Below are positions 25,048-34,920 of a DNA stretch of 64,000 nucleotides, in pieces. The stretch is from Zhenpiania hominis (GTDB taxonomy: Bacteria; Bacillota; Clostridia; Peptostreptococcales; Anaerovoracaceae). Numbering within the stretch: position 1 is the first letter of the stretch; every line of letters starts with the position of its first letter. A model generated the notes under the pieces. The model had not been told where the DNA came from and did not search any database. It saw only the letters and a program-made list of their open reading frames with translations. The position numbers and the translations under genes were made by a program. The stretch lies in contig NZ_JACRYT010000001.1 in assembly GCF_014333425.1 (NCBI RefSeq), positions 1 through 64,000 on the forward strand, given 5' to 3'.

Positions 25048-26343
25048 ATGAAAATTATTCATTATATCAATCAGTTCTTCGGGCAGATTGGCGGAGAAGA
25101 AAAAGCAGATTATCCTTTTGAAATACGGGAAACAGTCGTTGGACCCGGTATGATGTTGAAAGGGCTTTTAGAAGATACCAATGAGATAGTAGCTACGATT
25201 TTATGTGGAGACAATTATTTTTCAGATCATACAGATGAAGTAGTAGCACAGATCAAGGATGCACTGCGCCGCTATAATGCGGACTTGGTCGTTGCAGGGC
25301 CGGCATTTAACGCAGGGAGATACGGAATGGCCTGTGGACAGGTATGTAAAATCGCCTATCAGGAAGGAATCCCTGCAGTTTCCGGTATGTTTGAAGAAAA
25401 CCCGGGGCTGGAGCTGTTCCGGATGTATGGGTTCATCTTCCCTACGGAAAATAATGCGAGAGGAATGAAAAAGGCTCTGGAAAAAATTGCAGGTTTTGTG
25501 AACCGATTTGCCAGAGGGGAGGACGTGCTGGATTATGAGAAGGAAGGGTACTTCAAACGCGGACTGCGTAAGAATGTCTGGACCGAGCATGTGGGAGCCC
25601 ACAGAGCGGTAGATATGGCATTGGATAAAGTGGCGGGAAGACCGTTTAAAACGGAGCTGGAGATGCCACAATTTACACGGGTTGTGCCTAGCCCTCCAAT
25701 TGCGGATCTGAGTAAGGCTAAAATCGCACTTATTACTACATGTGGACCGGTTCCTACAGGCAATCCGGATCGAATAGAGGCACATGCTGCGACAAAATGG
25801 AGAATCTATCATGCGGAAGATTTTGGTGGATCGGAAATGAAGCAGACAGAGATCGCCCATGGTGGATATACACCGAGTTTTGGTAATGGAAACGGCAACC
25901 GCGTAGTTCCGCTAGATGCGATGCTTCGCTTGGAACAGGAAGGTTTTATTGGAGAGCTGGATAAAAATATTTATGTAACAGTTGGGAATTCTATGCCTGT
26001 AACCAGAGCGGCCGAGTTTGGAAAAGAAATTGCCAAATCTTTAAAAGACAGCAGTGTTGCAGGAGCAATTCTAACATCGGCTTGAGGAACCTGTACACGT
26101 TGCGGTGCAACGATTGTAAAAGCTATCGATGAAGCGGGTATCCCGATTGTGCATGTATGCACGATTGTTCCAATTTCAAAGGCCGTGGGAGCAAACCGAA
26201 TCTATCCGGCAGTAGCGATTCCGCATCCTACAGGATTTCCGGAGGAATCGCCAGAAAAGGAAAGAGAACTTCGGTACGAGCTAGTAAAGAAGGCCTTGAA
26301 TACTCTTACTGTGGATATTCAGGACCAGACGATCTTTAAATAA
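25048..26343 (+). CDS. Selenoprotein component B of glycine/sarcosine/betaine reductase (GrdB/GrdF/GrdH family), Sec346
   Basis: This gene is read through an in-frame TGA at 26083-26085 as selenocysteine, giving 431 residues. The context is SA-Sec-GTCTRCGAT, the U-x-x-C-x-x-C motif of GrdB-type proteins, and the frame after TGA continues 85 residues of clear family sequence (HVCTIVPISKAVGANRIYP) to TAA 26341. The selenium attacks the C-N bond activated by the proprotein partner, and the carboxymethyl group then passes to selenoprotein A. A hairpin suited to SelB follows the TGA. Naive annotation would stop at residue 345 and lose the active site. Confidence 0.95.
26083..26115 (+). promoter_or_regulatory. 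Bacterial SECIS hairpin in the GrdB-type gene
   Basis: After the TGA, CGTTGC-GGT-GCAACG (26098-26112) makes a perfect 6-bp stem with a GGU loop 12 bases downstream. Position and small G-containing loop fit bacterial SECIS elements recognised by SelB. Confidence 0.7.
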
Positions 26344-26365
26344 AGAAAAAAGAGAGGGCCAGGCC

Positions 26366-26743
26366 ATGTGCTACATGATTATTACCAATAATCCGGAAGT
26401 AGAACGTTATGTTAAGCGAAAAAAGAAACAATTTATTGTTTCAAAGAGAAATGGGACAGTCAAAGAAGTTGTAATGGAAACAAGGCGTCTGCTGATGGAA
26501 GGATGGAGCCTGGTCTGCGACCCTCTCGGAGGGAGAAAGGAACGGGCAAATCCATATCTGACCGTAGTAGTTGGAAGAAACGGAACACTAGAATCCATCA
26601 CCTGTGATGTGCTGAGAGTTGAGCAGCTGCTGGATATTTATTATCGGAACAGAAGCTATTTGGAGGGTCTATCCGAGCGCCAGAGAATGGATTACAGTGC
26701 GATTGACTGCTCCCTGACCTGCGGGGCTTTAGACAAATTATAG
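26366..26743 (+). CDS. grdX: GrdX family protein
   Basis: This 125-residue soluble protein has no known enzymatic role and is conserved inside grd operons. Recognised from the start MIITNNPEVE, the central WSLVCDPLGGRKERANPY and the Cys-containing end (DCSLTCGALDKL). It lies between the component B genes and thioredoxin reductase. Co-occurrence suggests an assembly or regulatory task. ATG 26366 and ATG 26375 are both possible starts. Confidence 0.85.
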   Translation: MCYMIITNNPEVERYVKRKKKQFIVSKRNGTVKEVVMETRRLLMEGWSLVCDPLGGRKERANPYLTVVVGRNGTLESITCDVLRVEQLLDIYYRNRSYLEGLSERQRMDYSAIDCSLTCGALDKL

Positions 26744-26758
26744 AGAAAGGAGAAACAT

Positions 26759-27697
26759 ATGGGTAAATTGTATGATGTAATCATCATTGGAGGCGGTCCG
26801 GCAGGCCTGGCGGCGGGCCTTTACGCCGGAAGGGCAAGGCTTTCTACGCTGTTGATTGAAAAAGACAAAGAGGGCGGACAGATTGTTCAGACCGCGGAAA
26901 TTGAAAACTATCCGGGAGGCCTTGCAGAGGAATCCGGTCCGACCCTGATCGACCGCATGAGTAGCCAGGCAGATAAATTCGGCGTAGAAAAGGTAATCGA
27001 CACCATCGAAGATATGGAACTGGCGGGAAAAGAAAAATTACTCACAGGGAAAAAAGATACCTATCGGGCGAAAGCGGTCATTATCGCGGCAGGAGCATCG
27101 CCAGTGCCCATCGGCTGTCCGGGAGAGAAAGAATTCACTGGAAAGGGTGTATCCTACTGTGCAACCTGCGACGCTGCCTTTTTCGAAGACTTTGAAGTAT
27201 ATGTGGTAGGGGGTGGAGATTCCGCAGTGGAAGAGGCCCTTTACCTGACAAAATTCGCAAGAAAAGTAACCATCATTCACAGAAGGGATCAGCTGCGGGC
27301 CGCAAAATCCATCCAGGAAAAGGCTTTTGCTAATGAAAAGATCGATTTCCTATGGGACAGTGTTGTAAAAGAGCTGAAAGGCGACGGCCTTTTGGAATCT
27401 ATGGTAGTAGAAAATGTAAAGACAAAGGAGAAAACCGAAATCAAAGCGAGCGAAGAAGATGGAACCTTCGGCGTGTTTGTGTTCATCGGTTTTAAGCCGG
27501 CAAGTGAAATTTTTGAAGGCAAAGTCAGGATGGACAATGGCTACATTGTAACGGACCCGGATATGAAAACAAATGTAGAAGGGGTATTCGCGGCAGGAGA
27601 TATCCGTGTCAAGAGCCTGAGACAAGTGGTGACAGCAGCGGCGGACGGCGCGATTGCCGCCGTGCAGGCAGGAAAATACATAGAGGAAAATGAATAG
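26759..27697 (+). CDS. trxB: Thioredoxin reductase
   Basis: This 312-residue FAD enzyme passes NAD(P)H electrons to thioredoxin. The FAD-binding GGGPAGLAAGLYAGRA is at the N-terminus, the redox-active pair is Cys134/Cys137 in CATCDA, the pyridine-nucleotide fold is GGGDSAVEEALYL, and the C-terminal FAD motif is GVFAAGDIR. In grd operons TrxB and TrxA supply electrons to recycle oxidised selenoproteins, and the order trxB-trxA-grdA here is classic. Confidence 0.95.
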   Translation: MGKLYDVIIIGGGPAGLAAGLYAGRARLSTLLIEKDKEGGQIVQTAEIENYPGGLAEESGPTLIDRMSSQADKFGVEKVIDTIEDMELAGKEKLLTGKKDTYRAKAVIIAAGASPVPIGCPGEKEFTGKGVSYCATCDAAFFEDFEVYVVGGGDSAVEEALYLTKFARKVTIIHRRDQLRAAKSIQEKAFANEKIDFLWDSVVKELKGDGLLESMVVENVKTKEKTEIKASEEDGTFGVFVFIGFKPASEIFEGKVRMDNGYIVTDPDMKTNVEGVFAAGDIRVKSLRQVVTAAADGAIAAVQAGKYIEENE

Positions 27698-27712
27698 GAA
27701 GGAGAAACTGTG

Positions 27713-28030
27713 ATGATTATTTGCGACAAAAAGACATTTGAACCGGAAGTCCTTCAGGCAGAAGGCACAGTACTGGTGGATTTCTTTGGAGATGGCTGCG
27801 TTCCCTGCGCGGCACTGATGCCTCATGTTGAATCCCTTTCTGAAAAATATGGGGATAAGATAAAATTTTGCAAACTGAATACAACTTCCGCAAGAAGACT
27901 GGCCATCAGCCAGAAGATCATGGGCCTTCCGGTAATCGCCATTTACCAGAATGGAGAAAAAGTGGAGGAACTAGTAAAAGATGACGCGACACCGGAAGCC
28001 ATCGAAGAAATGATTAAGAAATATATATAA
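27713..28030 (+). CDS. trxA: Thioredoxin of the reductase operon (CVPC active site)
   Basis: This 105-residue thioredoxin has the active site GCVPC in place of the usual WCGPC, the version known from Stickland-type reductase operons, tuned to selenoprotein A. The fold is otherwise normal (cis-Pro in [11 protein letters not shown]). ATG 27713 fits the GGAAGGAG site best; GTG 27710 is in frame. Confidence 0.92.
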   Translation: MIICDKKTFEPEVLQAEGTVLVDFFGDGCVPCAALMPHVESLSEKYGDKIKFCKLNTTSARRLAISQKIMGLPVIAIYQNGEKVEELVKDDATPEAIEEMIKKYI

Positions 28031-28073
28031 TCTGTTTATATATATGGACTTGGGAAGAAAGGAGGATCTAAAA

Positions 28074-28535
28074 ATGGCATTGTTGAAAGACAAAAAAGTT
28101 GTGATTATCGGCGACCGTGATGGAATTCCGGGACCTGCAATTGAAGCGTGCGCAAAGAGCGCGGGCGCGGAAGTTGTTTTCTCATCCACGGAATGCTTTG
28201 TTTGAACGGCCGCAGGGGCAATGGACCTGGAGAATCAGAAGAGAGTAAAAGAGTTTTATGATCAGTACGGGAAGGACGATCTGGTTGTACTTCTCGGCGC
28301 CGCGGAAGGAGAAGCTGCGGGACTGGCAGCAGAAACCGTTACTCTTGGCGATCCGACTTATGCAGGGCCATTGGCCGGAGTCTCGTTGGGACTCACTGTA
28401 TATCACATCTGTGAACCGGAAGTCAAAGAAGAAATTGATGAAAGTGTTTACGATGAACAGATCAGTATGATGGAAATGGTGCTTGACGTTGATGATATTA
28501 TCAGCGAAATGAAAGCAATTCGGGATCAGCTGTAA
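28074..28535 (+). CDS. grdA: Selenoprotein A of glycine/sarcosine/betaine reductase, Sec44
   Basis: This 153-residue selenoprotein carries the carboxymethyl-selenoether intermediate between components B and C. The in-frame TGA at 28203-28205 is codon 44 in [20 protein letters not shown]. This is the CxxU motif and the same residue number as in studied GrdA proteins. It begins [19 protein letters not shown], as the family does. Thioredoxin reduces the Cys-Sec bond formed after transfer. The ribosome binding site GGAGG is at 28060-28064. The frame after TGA alone looks like a 104-residue gene, which is an artefact. Confidence 0.97.
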
Positions 28536-28561
28536 ACCATTTGATGTGTTGACATTTAGGG

Positions 28562-28590
28562 AGCGGGGCCCCGGTATACGGGGCAGCGCT
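28562..28590 (+). other. Intercistronic hairpin between grdA and grdC
   Basis: AGCG...CGCT ends enclose a GCCCC/GGGGC stem (28568-28572 with 28580-28584). There is no T-run, so partial termination or RNA processing could set grdA output above the downstream genes. Confidence 0.5.
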
Positions 28591-28621
28591 TCCAGCAAAC
28601 GAAAATAAAGGAGTAGAAAAA

Positions 28622-30163
28622 ATGGGAGGATATGCTGTACTGAAAGGGATGAGTTATACCCTTGCGATTACACCGGACATGGTGTTACATAATGGGACCA
28701 CACAGACAACGGAACGTGTTGTTAATCCGGATTCTGAATACTTGAAGGAACTGCCCGGACATATCCGTTCGTATGAGGATGCTCTGGCATACCTGCCGAA
28801 TCAAGTATATATCGGAAATAAAACACCGGACGATCTGGAAACGACCAAGTTCCCCTGGTATGACAAAAAATGCGAAGGCAAAAGAAAAGGCAAATACGGT
28901 GAAATAATGCCGCAGGATGAGTTCCTGGGGTTGATGCAGATTTGTGATGTCTTTGACTTGGTAAAGCTTGAAACGTCTTTTGCCGATGAAGTTCGAAGAA
29001 AACTTGCGGCTCATGCGCTGATTGGTGAAGAAAAAGCTGCGATTTTAGATAAAAATGAAGAAACGGTTGAGGATATTAAAATCCTTGTAGAAGAAGAACA
29101 TGCCGAACCTCTTTATCATAACGGAGTTTTAGTGGGGGCTGTGAAACGGGCACATGATGTGGATGTGAATCTGTCAGCCCATGTGATGCTGGAGAATTTG
29201 GTGACAAAGGCATCGAGCGTTTTATCTCTGCTGCATCTTTTAGAAACTTCCGGTATTGACGCCGGTGAAGTGGAATATGTGATCGACTGCTGTGAAGAAG
29301 CCTGTGGAGATATGAATCAGAGGGGAGGAGGCAATTTCGCAAAAGCAGCAGCAGAAGCGGCAGGTCTTATGAATGCCACTGGATCAGACGCCAGAGGATT
29401 TTGCGCAGGGCCGGCCCACGCTTTACTGTCTGCAGCGTCCCTGATTAAAGCGGGAACTTTCCGCACAGTAGTTGTTACAGCAGGAGGCTGTACAGCTAAA
29501 CTGGGTATGAACGGCAAGGATCATGTGAAAAAGGGGATGCCGATTTTGGAAGACGCTATCGCAGGATTTTCCATATTGCTTACGGCAGATGACGGAGAAA
29601 GTCCACAGATTCGGACAGATATTGTGGGGAGACATACTGTGGGGACCGGTGCCTCGCCGCAGGCAGTAATCGGTGCGCTGGTAACAGAACCTCTGGATCG
29701 GGCAGGTTTGAAAATTACAGATGTCGACAAATATTCTCCGGAAATGCAAAATCCAGATATTACAAAACCAGCCGGCGCGGGAGATGTGCCGGAGGCAAAT
29801 TATAAAATGATTGCGGCGCTGGGTGTAAAGCGTGGGGAAATTGAAAGAAAAGAGATCCCTGAATTTGTAAAGAAACATGGAATGTGCGGATGGGCGCCGA
29901 CACAGGGACATATTCCTTCCGGAGTGCCTTATCTGGGATTTGCTAGAGAGGCGATTATGGAAGGCCGCATAAAACGGGCGATGATCATCGGAAAGGGCAG
30001 TCTGTTCCTGGGCAGAATGACAAACCTGTTTGATGGAATCAGTTTTCTGGTAGAGAAAAATGATGGAAGCAGTACATCGGATACAGGGAACAATGAGGCG
30101 GAAGTGAAAGCTCTGATCGGGGAAGCCATGCGTAGATTTGCTGACGGACTTCTCAGCGAATAA
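28622..30163 (+). CDS. grdC: Glycine/sarcosine/betaine reductase component C, beta subunit
   Basis: This 513-residue protein with a thiolase/KAS III-like fold helps cleave the carboxymethyl-selenocysteine of selenoprotein A to acetyl thioester. The start GGYAVLKGMSYTLAITPDM is diagnostic. DCCEEACGDMNQRGGGNFAK and VVTAGGCTAKLGMNGKDH carry conserved cysteines. It is followed 18 bp later by its partner grdD. Component C is shared by glycine, sarcosine and betaine reductases. Confidence 0.95.
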   Translation: MGGYAVLKGMSYTLAITPDMVLHNGTTQTTERVVNPDSEYLKELPGHIRSYEDALAYLPNQVYIGNKTPDDLETTKFPWYDKKCEGKRKGKYGEIMPQDEFLGLMQICDVFDLVKLETSFADEVRRKLAAHALIGEEKAAILDKNEETVEDIKILVEEEHAEPLYHNGVLVGAVKRAHDVDVNLSAHVMLENLVTKASSVLSLLHLLETSGIDAGEVEYVIDCCEEACGDMNQRGGGNFAKAAAEAAGLMNATGSDARGFCAGPAHALLSAASLIKAGTFRTVVVTAGGCTAKLGMNGKDHVKKGMPILEDAIAGFSILLTADDGESPQIRTDIVGRHTVGTGASPQAVIGALVTEPLDRAGLKITDVDKYSPEMQNPDITKPAGAGDVPEANYKMIAALGVKRGEIERKEIPEFVKKHGMCGWAPTQGHIPSGVPYLGFAREAIMEGRIKRAMIIGKGSLFLGRMTNLFDGISFLVEKNDGSSTSDTGNNEAEVKALIGEAMRRFADGLLSE

Positions 30164-30181
30164 AGCGGAAAGGAGAAGGGG

Positions 30182-31294
30182 ATGTCAGAAAAGAAGATAA
30201 GAAAGATGATTGGAGAGATCTTCCTGGAGCTGGCAGAAGGGCTTGAAACCGGACAGCTTGGGAAGACGCCTGTAATTGGAATTGCGGCGGACGGCAGTGA
30301 ACATGGGAAAGAGAATCTCAAGGAAGCAGCTGGATTGGCTGCGGAAAGAGGGATAAAAGTCCACCTGATTGAAGGGGAAGACTCCCATAAAGCGATGGAA
30401 AATCTGTTAGAACAGGGAGAAATCGACGGGGCTGTAACGATGCATTATCCTTTTCCCATCGGCGTATCAACAGTAGGCAAAATTGTTACTCCAGCAAAGG
30501 GAAAAACCATGTTTCTGGCGACAACAACAGGAACATCCGATACGGATCGGGTTTGTGCATTAGTAAAAAACGCAATTTATGGTATTATTGCAGCAAAAGC
30601 CGACGGGACGGCCCATCCAACGGTAGGAATTGCCAATATTGACGGTGCGCGCCAATGTGAAAAGGCATTACGCAGACTGCAGGAGGGAGGATATCCTATT
30701 TCCTTTGCAGAATCAGCCAGGGCGGATGGAGGTGTTGTAATGCGTGGAAATGATCTCCTTACGGCGACGGCGGATGTGATGGTGATGGATTCTCTAACCG
30801 GAAATCTGATGGCGAAAATCTTTTCATCTTATACAACAGGAGGAAGTTTTGAATCCCTGGGATGGGGATATGGACCGGGAATCGGTGAAGAATTTGAGAA
30901 AACAATTCTGATTATCTCAAGAGCATCGGGAGCGCCGGTAATTGCGGCAGCTGCTGAGTACGCAGCCCATCTGATTCAAAATGACATGAACCGTATTGCC
31001 AAAGAAGAATTCAAACTGGCGAAAAAAGCGGGGCTTTCCAGGGTTTTGAACGAACTGGCGAAAAAAGAGACTGCGTCTAAAACAGAAGAAATTGTGGCAG
31101 CTCCACCTAAAGAGGTGGTTACCGCTCAGATTCCGGGGATTGAAGTAATGGATCTGGAGGATGCGGTAACCGCTCTCTGGAAAGAAAAGATTTACGCAGA
31201 AAGCGGTATGGGATGTACAGGTCCAATTATCCGCATCAGTGAAGCAAATAAAGAAAAATCCGAAAAAATACTTTCCCATAAGGGGTTTATTTAA
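30182..31294 (+). CDS. grdD: Glycine/sarcosine/betaine reductase component C, alpha subunit
   Basis: This 370-residue PlsX-like protein forms acetyl phosphate by phosphorolysis of the acetyl-enzyme. The acetylated cysteine is near residue 345 in GMGCTGPIIRI close to the C-terminus. AADGSEHGKENLKEAAGLA near the start and GTSDTDRVCALVKNAIYG are family blocks. It ends the reductase operon. Acetyl phosphate would yield ATP through acetate kinase, which is not in this window. Confidence 0.95.
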   Translation: MSEKKIRKMIGEIFLELAEGLETGQLGKTPVIGIAADGSEHGKENLKEAAGLAAERGIKVHLIEGEDSHKAMENLLEQGEIDGAVTMHYPFPIGVSTVGKIVTPAKGKTMFLATTTGTSDTDRVCALVKNAIYGIIAAKADGTAHPTVGIANIDGARQCEKALRRLQEGGYPISFAESARADGGVVMRGNDLLTATADVMVMDSLTGNLMAKIFSSYTTGGSFESLGWGYGPGIGEEFEKTILIISRASGAPVIAAAAEYAAHLIQNDMNRIAKEEFKLAKKAGLSRVLNELAKKETASKTEEIVAAPPKEVVTAQIPGIEVMDLEDAVTALWKEKIYAESGMGCTGPIIRISEANKEKSEKILSHKGFI

Positions 31295-31317
31295 GCAGAA
31301 CTTCAGGAATCCTATAA

Positions 31318-31344
31318 GAAACAGGACTCGCATACTCCTGTTTC
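31318..31344 (+). terminator. Hairpin after the reductase operon
   Basis: A 9-bp perfect stem, GAAACAGGA (31318-31326) with TCCTGTTTC (31336-31344), no T-run. It lies between grdD and the tRNA-Sec gene, in a 177-base gap that also holds a weaker AGACGAT/ATCGTCT inverted repeat. Confidence 0.5.
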
Positions 31345-31471
31345 GCATAAATAGCAGGACAGACGGTTTTCGTCCAGGTACTCCTTACCATTAGACGATA
31401 AATTCTTTATGATGAATAAGCAAAATCGTCTTTCCTGCTTGAGAAATCTGTATGAATCCTTATTATGATAT

Positions 31472-31568
31472 GGGGGTAGATGGGTGCTGGTGTGCCTTCC
31501 GGTCTTCAAAACCGGTTCGGGGAGTTAAGAGCTTCCTGGGTGGGTTCGATTCCCACATACTCCCGCCA
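31472..31568 (+). tRNA. selC: tRNA-Sec (anticodon UCA)
   Basis: A 97-nt tRNA with encoded CCA end. The anticodon arm CCGGTCTTCAAAACCGG places UCA in the loop. The acceptor stem pairs GGGGGTA with TACTCCC, with one G-U pair. The variable arm is long (around GGGGAGTT...GCTTCCT), and the T-arm is GGGTTCGATTCCC. The long variable arm, UCA anticodon and position directly before selA are decisive. A short reading frame overlapping it is spurious. Confidence 0.95.
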
Positions 31569-31596
31569 TTTTTATCAAAGCAGGAGGAGATACATA

Positions 31597-33003
31597 ATGG
31601 AAAAAAGACAGCTTCTTTCCAGGCTTCCAAGTGTCGATGAAGCGCTGAAGGATCAGCGCTTATTTGCGTTTTTTGAAACTACAGCAAGAGAGCTGGTCAC
31701 AGACAGTGTCCGAGAAGTCATAAATAATGCGCGTCAGCGGATTTTAAATGGAGAAGCCTTGGCAGAACCGGATAGAGACATCCTGATTCAGGAAATGGTC
31801 AGTCTGGTTCGGCAGAAAAAGAGGCACAGCTTGACAAAAGCCGTCAATGCGACAGGTGTTGTCCTTCATACAAATTTGGGACGCGCGTGTCTTTCCAGAG
31901 CAGCCTGCGAAAATGTCATTCGTACCTCAGAAGGTTACTCGACTTTGGAATACGACGTAAAAAAAGGCAGTCGGGGATCGCGTCATAATCATGTGGAATA
32001 TCTGATTACGAAAATCACAGGCGCAGAGGCGGCCATGGTAGTTAATAACAATGCGGCAGCAACGATGCTCTGTCTTTCCACTCTGGCAGAGGGGCAGGAA
32101 GTCCTTGTCTCCAGAGGAGAACTGGTGGAAATCGGAGGATCGTTTCGAATTCCTGATATTATGAAACAAAGCGGTGCGACTCTTTACGAAGTAGGAACCA
32201 CGAATAAGACGAGAATTGAAGACTATCAAAGGGGGATTAACGAACAGACCGCGGCAATTATGAAGGTCCATACCAGTAATTACCGAATTATCGGGTTTAC
32301 TGCGGAAACCTCCCTTGAAGAACTGGCAGCGCTGGGAAAAAAGTGCGGCATCCCGGTCCTTTACGATATGGGATGCGGCCTGATGTACGATCTTCAGCCC
32401 TATGGAATCTGTGAGCCTTCTGTGCCGGAAAGCCTGCGGACAGGAATTGATGTGATTTTATTCAGTGGGGACAAGTTGCTGGGGGGACCACAGGCAGGAA
32501 TTCTGGCTGGACGAAAAGATTTGATTGACAAAATGAAGCGACATCCTCTAGCTAGAGTTTTGCGGGTGGATAAAATGACTCTGGCCGCATTGGAGGAAAC
32601 GTTCCGAGCGTATCTGGATCCGGAGAAAGCCAGAACAGAGATTCCAGTGTTGGCTATGCTGACGGCTTCCTCACAGGAGCTGAAAGAACGAGCGCAGCAG
32701 CTTGCGTTGAAATTGGAAACACAGGGCGGATGCAGTGCAGAAGTGGTTCCTGTGAAAGATCAGACAGGCGGAGGATCCGCGCCGACTGTGTTGCTGGACG
32801 GATGGGCTGTCGCCATAGAAAACGGGATAGCACCGGAAAAGATGGAACGCTTGCTCAGGAGCAGAGAAGTGCCGATTATTGCGCGAATTATTCGAGAACG
32901 GGTACACTTTGATATACGGACGATTGCAGACAATGAACTGGATGAAATTACCGAGGCTGTATCTGAAATTACAAAATCCGTAGAAGGAGGAGAGAGGCAG
33001 TGA
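31597..33003 (+). CDS. selA: L-seryl-tRNA(Sec) selenium transferase
   Basis: This 468-residue PLP enzyme converts Ser-tRNA(Sec) to Sec-tRNA(Sec) with selenophosphate and normally forms a decamer. The PLP lysine is Lys293 in FSGDKLLGGPQAG. Other family blocks are AVNATGVVLHTNLGRA and TTNKTRIEDY. ATG 31597 behind AGGAGG is the start; the frame runs back through the tRNA gene, where it cannot be translated. It overlaps selB by GTGA. Confidence 0.96.
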   Translation: MEKRQLLSRLPSVDEALKDQRLFAFFETTARELVTDSVREVINNARQRILNGEALAEPDRDILIQEMVSLVRQKKRHSLTKAVNATGVVLHTNLGRACLSRAACENVIRTSEGYSTLEYDVKKGSRGSRHNHVEYLITKITGAEAAMVVNNNAAATMLCLSTLAEGQEVLVSRGELVEIGGSFRIPDIMKQSGATLYEVGTTNKTRIEDYQRGINEQTAAIMKVHTSNYRIIGFTAETSLEELAALGKKCGIPVLYDMGCGLMYDLQPYGICEPSVPESLRTGIDVILFSGDKLLGGPQAGILAGRKDLIDKMKRHPLARVLRVDKMTLAALEETFRAYLDPEKARTEIPVLAMLTASSQELKERAQQLALKLETQGGCSAEVVPVKDQTGGGSAPTVLLDGWAVAIENGIAPEKMERLLRSREVPIIARIIRERVHFDIRTIADNELDEITEAVSEITKSVEGGERQ

Positions 33004-34910
33004 AGCATGTCATTATGGGTACAGCGGGCCATGTAGATCATGGAAAGACCTGTCTGATTAAAGCGTTGACCGGAACAGACACAGATCGTCTGAAGGAAGA
33101 AAAACAGAGGGGAATTACAATTGAACTAGGTTTTGCCAGGCTTTCAGGATCAGAGGACCTGGAAATCGGGATCGTAGATGTGCCTGGTCATGAGAAGTTT
33201 GTCAGGCATATGCTGGCCGGAGCATCTGGAATCGATATGGTTCTCTTTGTAATCGCTGCGGATGAGGGTATGATGCCGCAGACTGTGGAGCATTTAGAAA
33301 TTCTTAAAATGCTCCATATCGAAAAAGGGATTATCGCACTGACCAAAATCGATCTGGTAGAAGAGGAATGGCTGGAAATGGTGAAAGAGGATGTACGGGA
33401 ATCTACGAAGGGAACGTTTCTGGAAAATGCGGAGTTGATCGAGGTATCTTCGCAAACCGGATATCAGATTGACTATTTGAGAGCGCGGATCTGTGAGATG
33501 GCAGAGGCGTGCAGTTTGCGCAGAGAGGAAGAAGAATTGCTGCGGATTCCAGTAGATCGGGTATTCACGATCGATGGATTCGGTACTGTTGTTACAGGAA
33601 CGTTGACGGAAGGTTCCATAAAAACAGGAGAGGAAATCTGGATTTACCCATCTGAGAGAAAAGTGAAAGTCCGTAATTTGCAGGTGCATGGCAAACCTGT
33701 TAAACAGGCGACGGCCGGACAGCGGACTGCCGTGAATCTTGCCGGAATCAAAAAGGTCGACGTGCGGCGGGGAGAAGTCCTGGCAGCGCCTTTTTCTATG
33801 GAAAAGAGCCGTATGCTGGATGTAAGGGTGTCTATGTTTGACACAGCAAAACGACCTTTGGAAAATGGGGCCAGATTGCATCTGTTCTATGGCAGCGCGG
33901 AAGTTCTATGTAAAGCAGTACTGTTGGACGCTGATATTCTGCAGCAGGGGCAGAGCGGGTTTGCGCAGTTGAGGCTGGAAGAGGATATTGCGGTAAAGCG
34001 TGGAGACCGATTTATCCTTCGGTTCTATTCCCCGCTGGAGTCCATTGCGGGCGGTGTAGTTCTAGACCCTGTTGCTCCCAAACGTAAACGGTTTCAGGAA
34101 ACGGCTCTGGATGCTCTTAAGAGGAAAGATGAGGGAAGTGGAAAGGAAGTTCTGGAACAGATTCTTTTGGAGGAAAGTCAAAAGTTTCCCCAGGAAAGAC
34201 TGCTAGCGAGAAAATGGGGAGGCCTGAGAACAGAGGCGGCAGAACTGTTGCGTGAAATGGAAGAACTGGGAACGGCTTACCGAATCGATAAAGACGTATA
34301 TCTTCACCGAGATTTTTTGCGTACAGTTCAAACAACTGCGGAACAGATCCTGGAAGATTACCATGAAAAAAATCCAGTCAGTGGAGGAATGGTACGGGAA
34401 GAACTGCGTGTAAGGTTGAAAAACGGTCTTCATGCGTCAGATATGAGACCTATGGATGCTCTTATCGCAGGTATGATCGATAGAGGAATTCTGAAAGAAG
34501 CAGGAAATACGGTCGCTCTTTCCGGGTTTTCCATTCAGTATACAGAGGAACAGCGGCAGATTCGGGATGCGATTGAAGAAATTTATCAGAAAGCGGGGGT
34601 TGAGATTCCAGAGTCGGAAGAAGTAATAGACGGCTTTAAAGATAAAGCTTTGGCACGGCAGATGATTGAACGGCTTTGTGGAGAAGGGGTTCTGGTAAAA
34701 TTAGAATACCCGAACTATATGCATTCTGAAACCATCGGTTGGGCAAGGCAGATCTTGAAAGAGACAATCGCTGAAAAGGGACAAATTACACTGGCAGAAT
34801 ACCGAGATAAGATCGAAACTTCAAGAAAATACGCGATGATGATTCTGGAATATTTCGATCGAGAGCATATTACGAAAAAAAATGGTGACGCGAGAGTTTT
34901 GTGGGAATAA
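33000..34910 (+). CDS. selB: Selenocysteine-specific elongation factor
   Basis: This 636-residue EF-Tu-like GTPase delivers Sec-tRNA to UGA codons that carry a SECIS hairpin. The G motifs are [16 protein letters not shown] and TKID. Domains II and III follow, then a C-terminal stretch of winged helices (from about residue 400) that binds the SECIS. The start is GTG 33000, overlapping the selA stop. Its mRNA targets in this window are the GrdB-type gene, grdA and selD. Confidence 0.96.
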   Translation: MKHVIMGTAGHVDHGKTCLIKALTGTDTDRLKEEKQRGITIELGFARLSGSEDLEIGIVDVPGHEKFVRHMLAGASGIDMVLFVIAADEGMMPQTVEHLEILKMLHIEKGIIALTKIDLVEEEWLEMVKEDVRESTKGTFLENAELIEVSSQTGYQIDYLRARICEMAEACSLRREEEELLRIPVDRVFTIDGFGTVVTGTLTEGSIKTGEEIWIYPSERKVKVRNLQVHGKPVKQATAGQRTAVNLAGIKKVDVRRGEVLAAPFSMEKSRMLDVRVSMFDTAKRPLENGARLHLFYGSAEVLCKAVLLDADILQQGQSGFAQLRLEEDIAVKRGDRFILRFYSPLESIAGGVVLDPVAPKRKRFQETALDALKRKDEGSGKEVLEQILLEESQKFPQERLLARKWGGLRTEAAELLREMEELGTAYRIDKDVYLHRDFLRTVQTTAEQILEDYHEKNPVSGGMVREELRVRLKNGLHASDMRPMDALIAGMIDRGILKEAGNTVALSGFSIQYTEEQRQIRDAIEEIYQKAGVEIPESEEVIDGFKDKALARQMIERLCGEGVLVKLEYPNYMHSETIGWARQILKETIAEKGQITLAEYRDKIETSRKYAMMILEYFDREHITKKNGDARVLWE

Positions 34911-34920
34911 GGAGGCTATT

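Noticed and set aside
26083..26085. Premature stop making the GrdB-type gene a pseudogene
   Set aside because: The TGA lies in the known U-x-x-C-x-x-C site, the family sequence continues in frame after it, and the Sec machinery is encoded nearby.
28221..28535. A separate 104-residue gene after the TGA in grdA
   Set aside because: It is the C-terminal part of selenoprotein A; the N-terminal part with start and ribosome binding site is in frame before the TGA.
31480..31596. N-terminal extension of selA through the tRNA-Sec gene
   Set aside because: The frame overlaps the structural RNA; ATG 31597 with AGGAGG fits SelA homologues.
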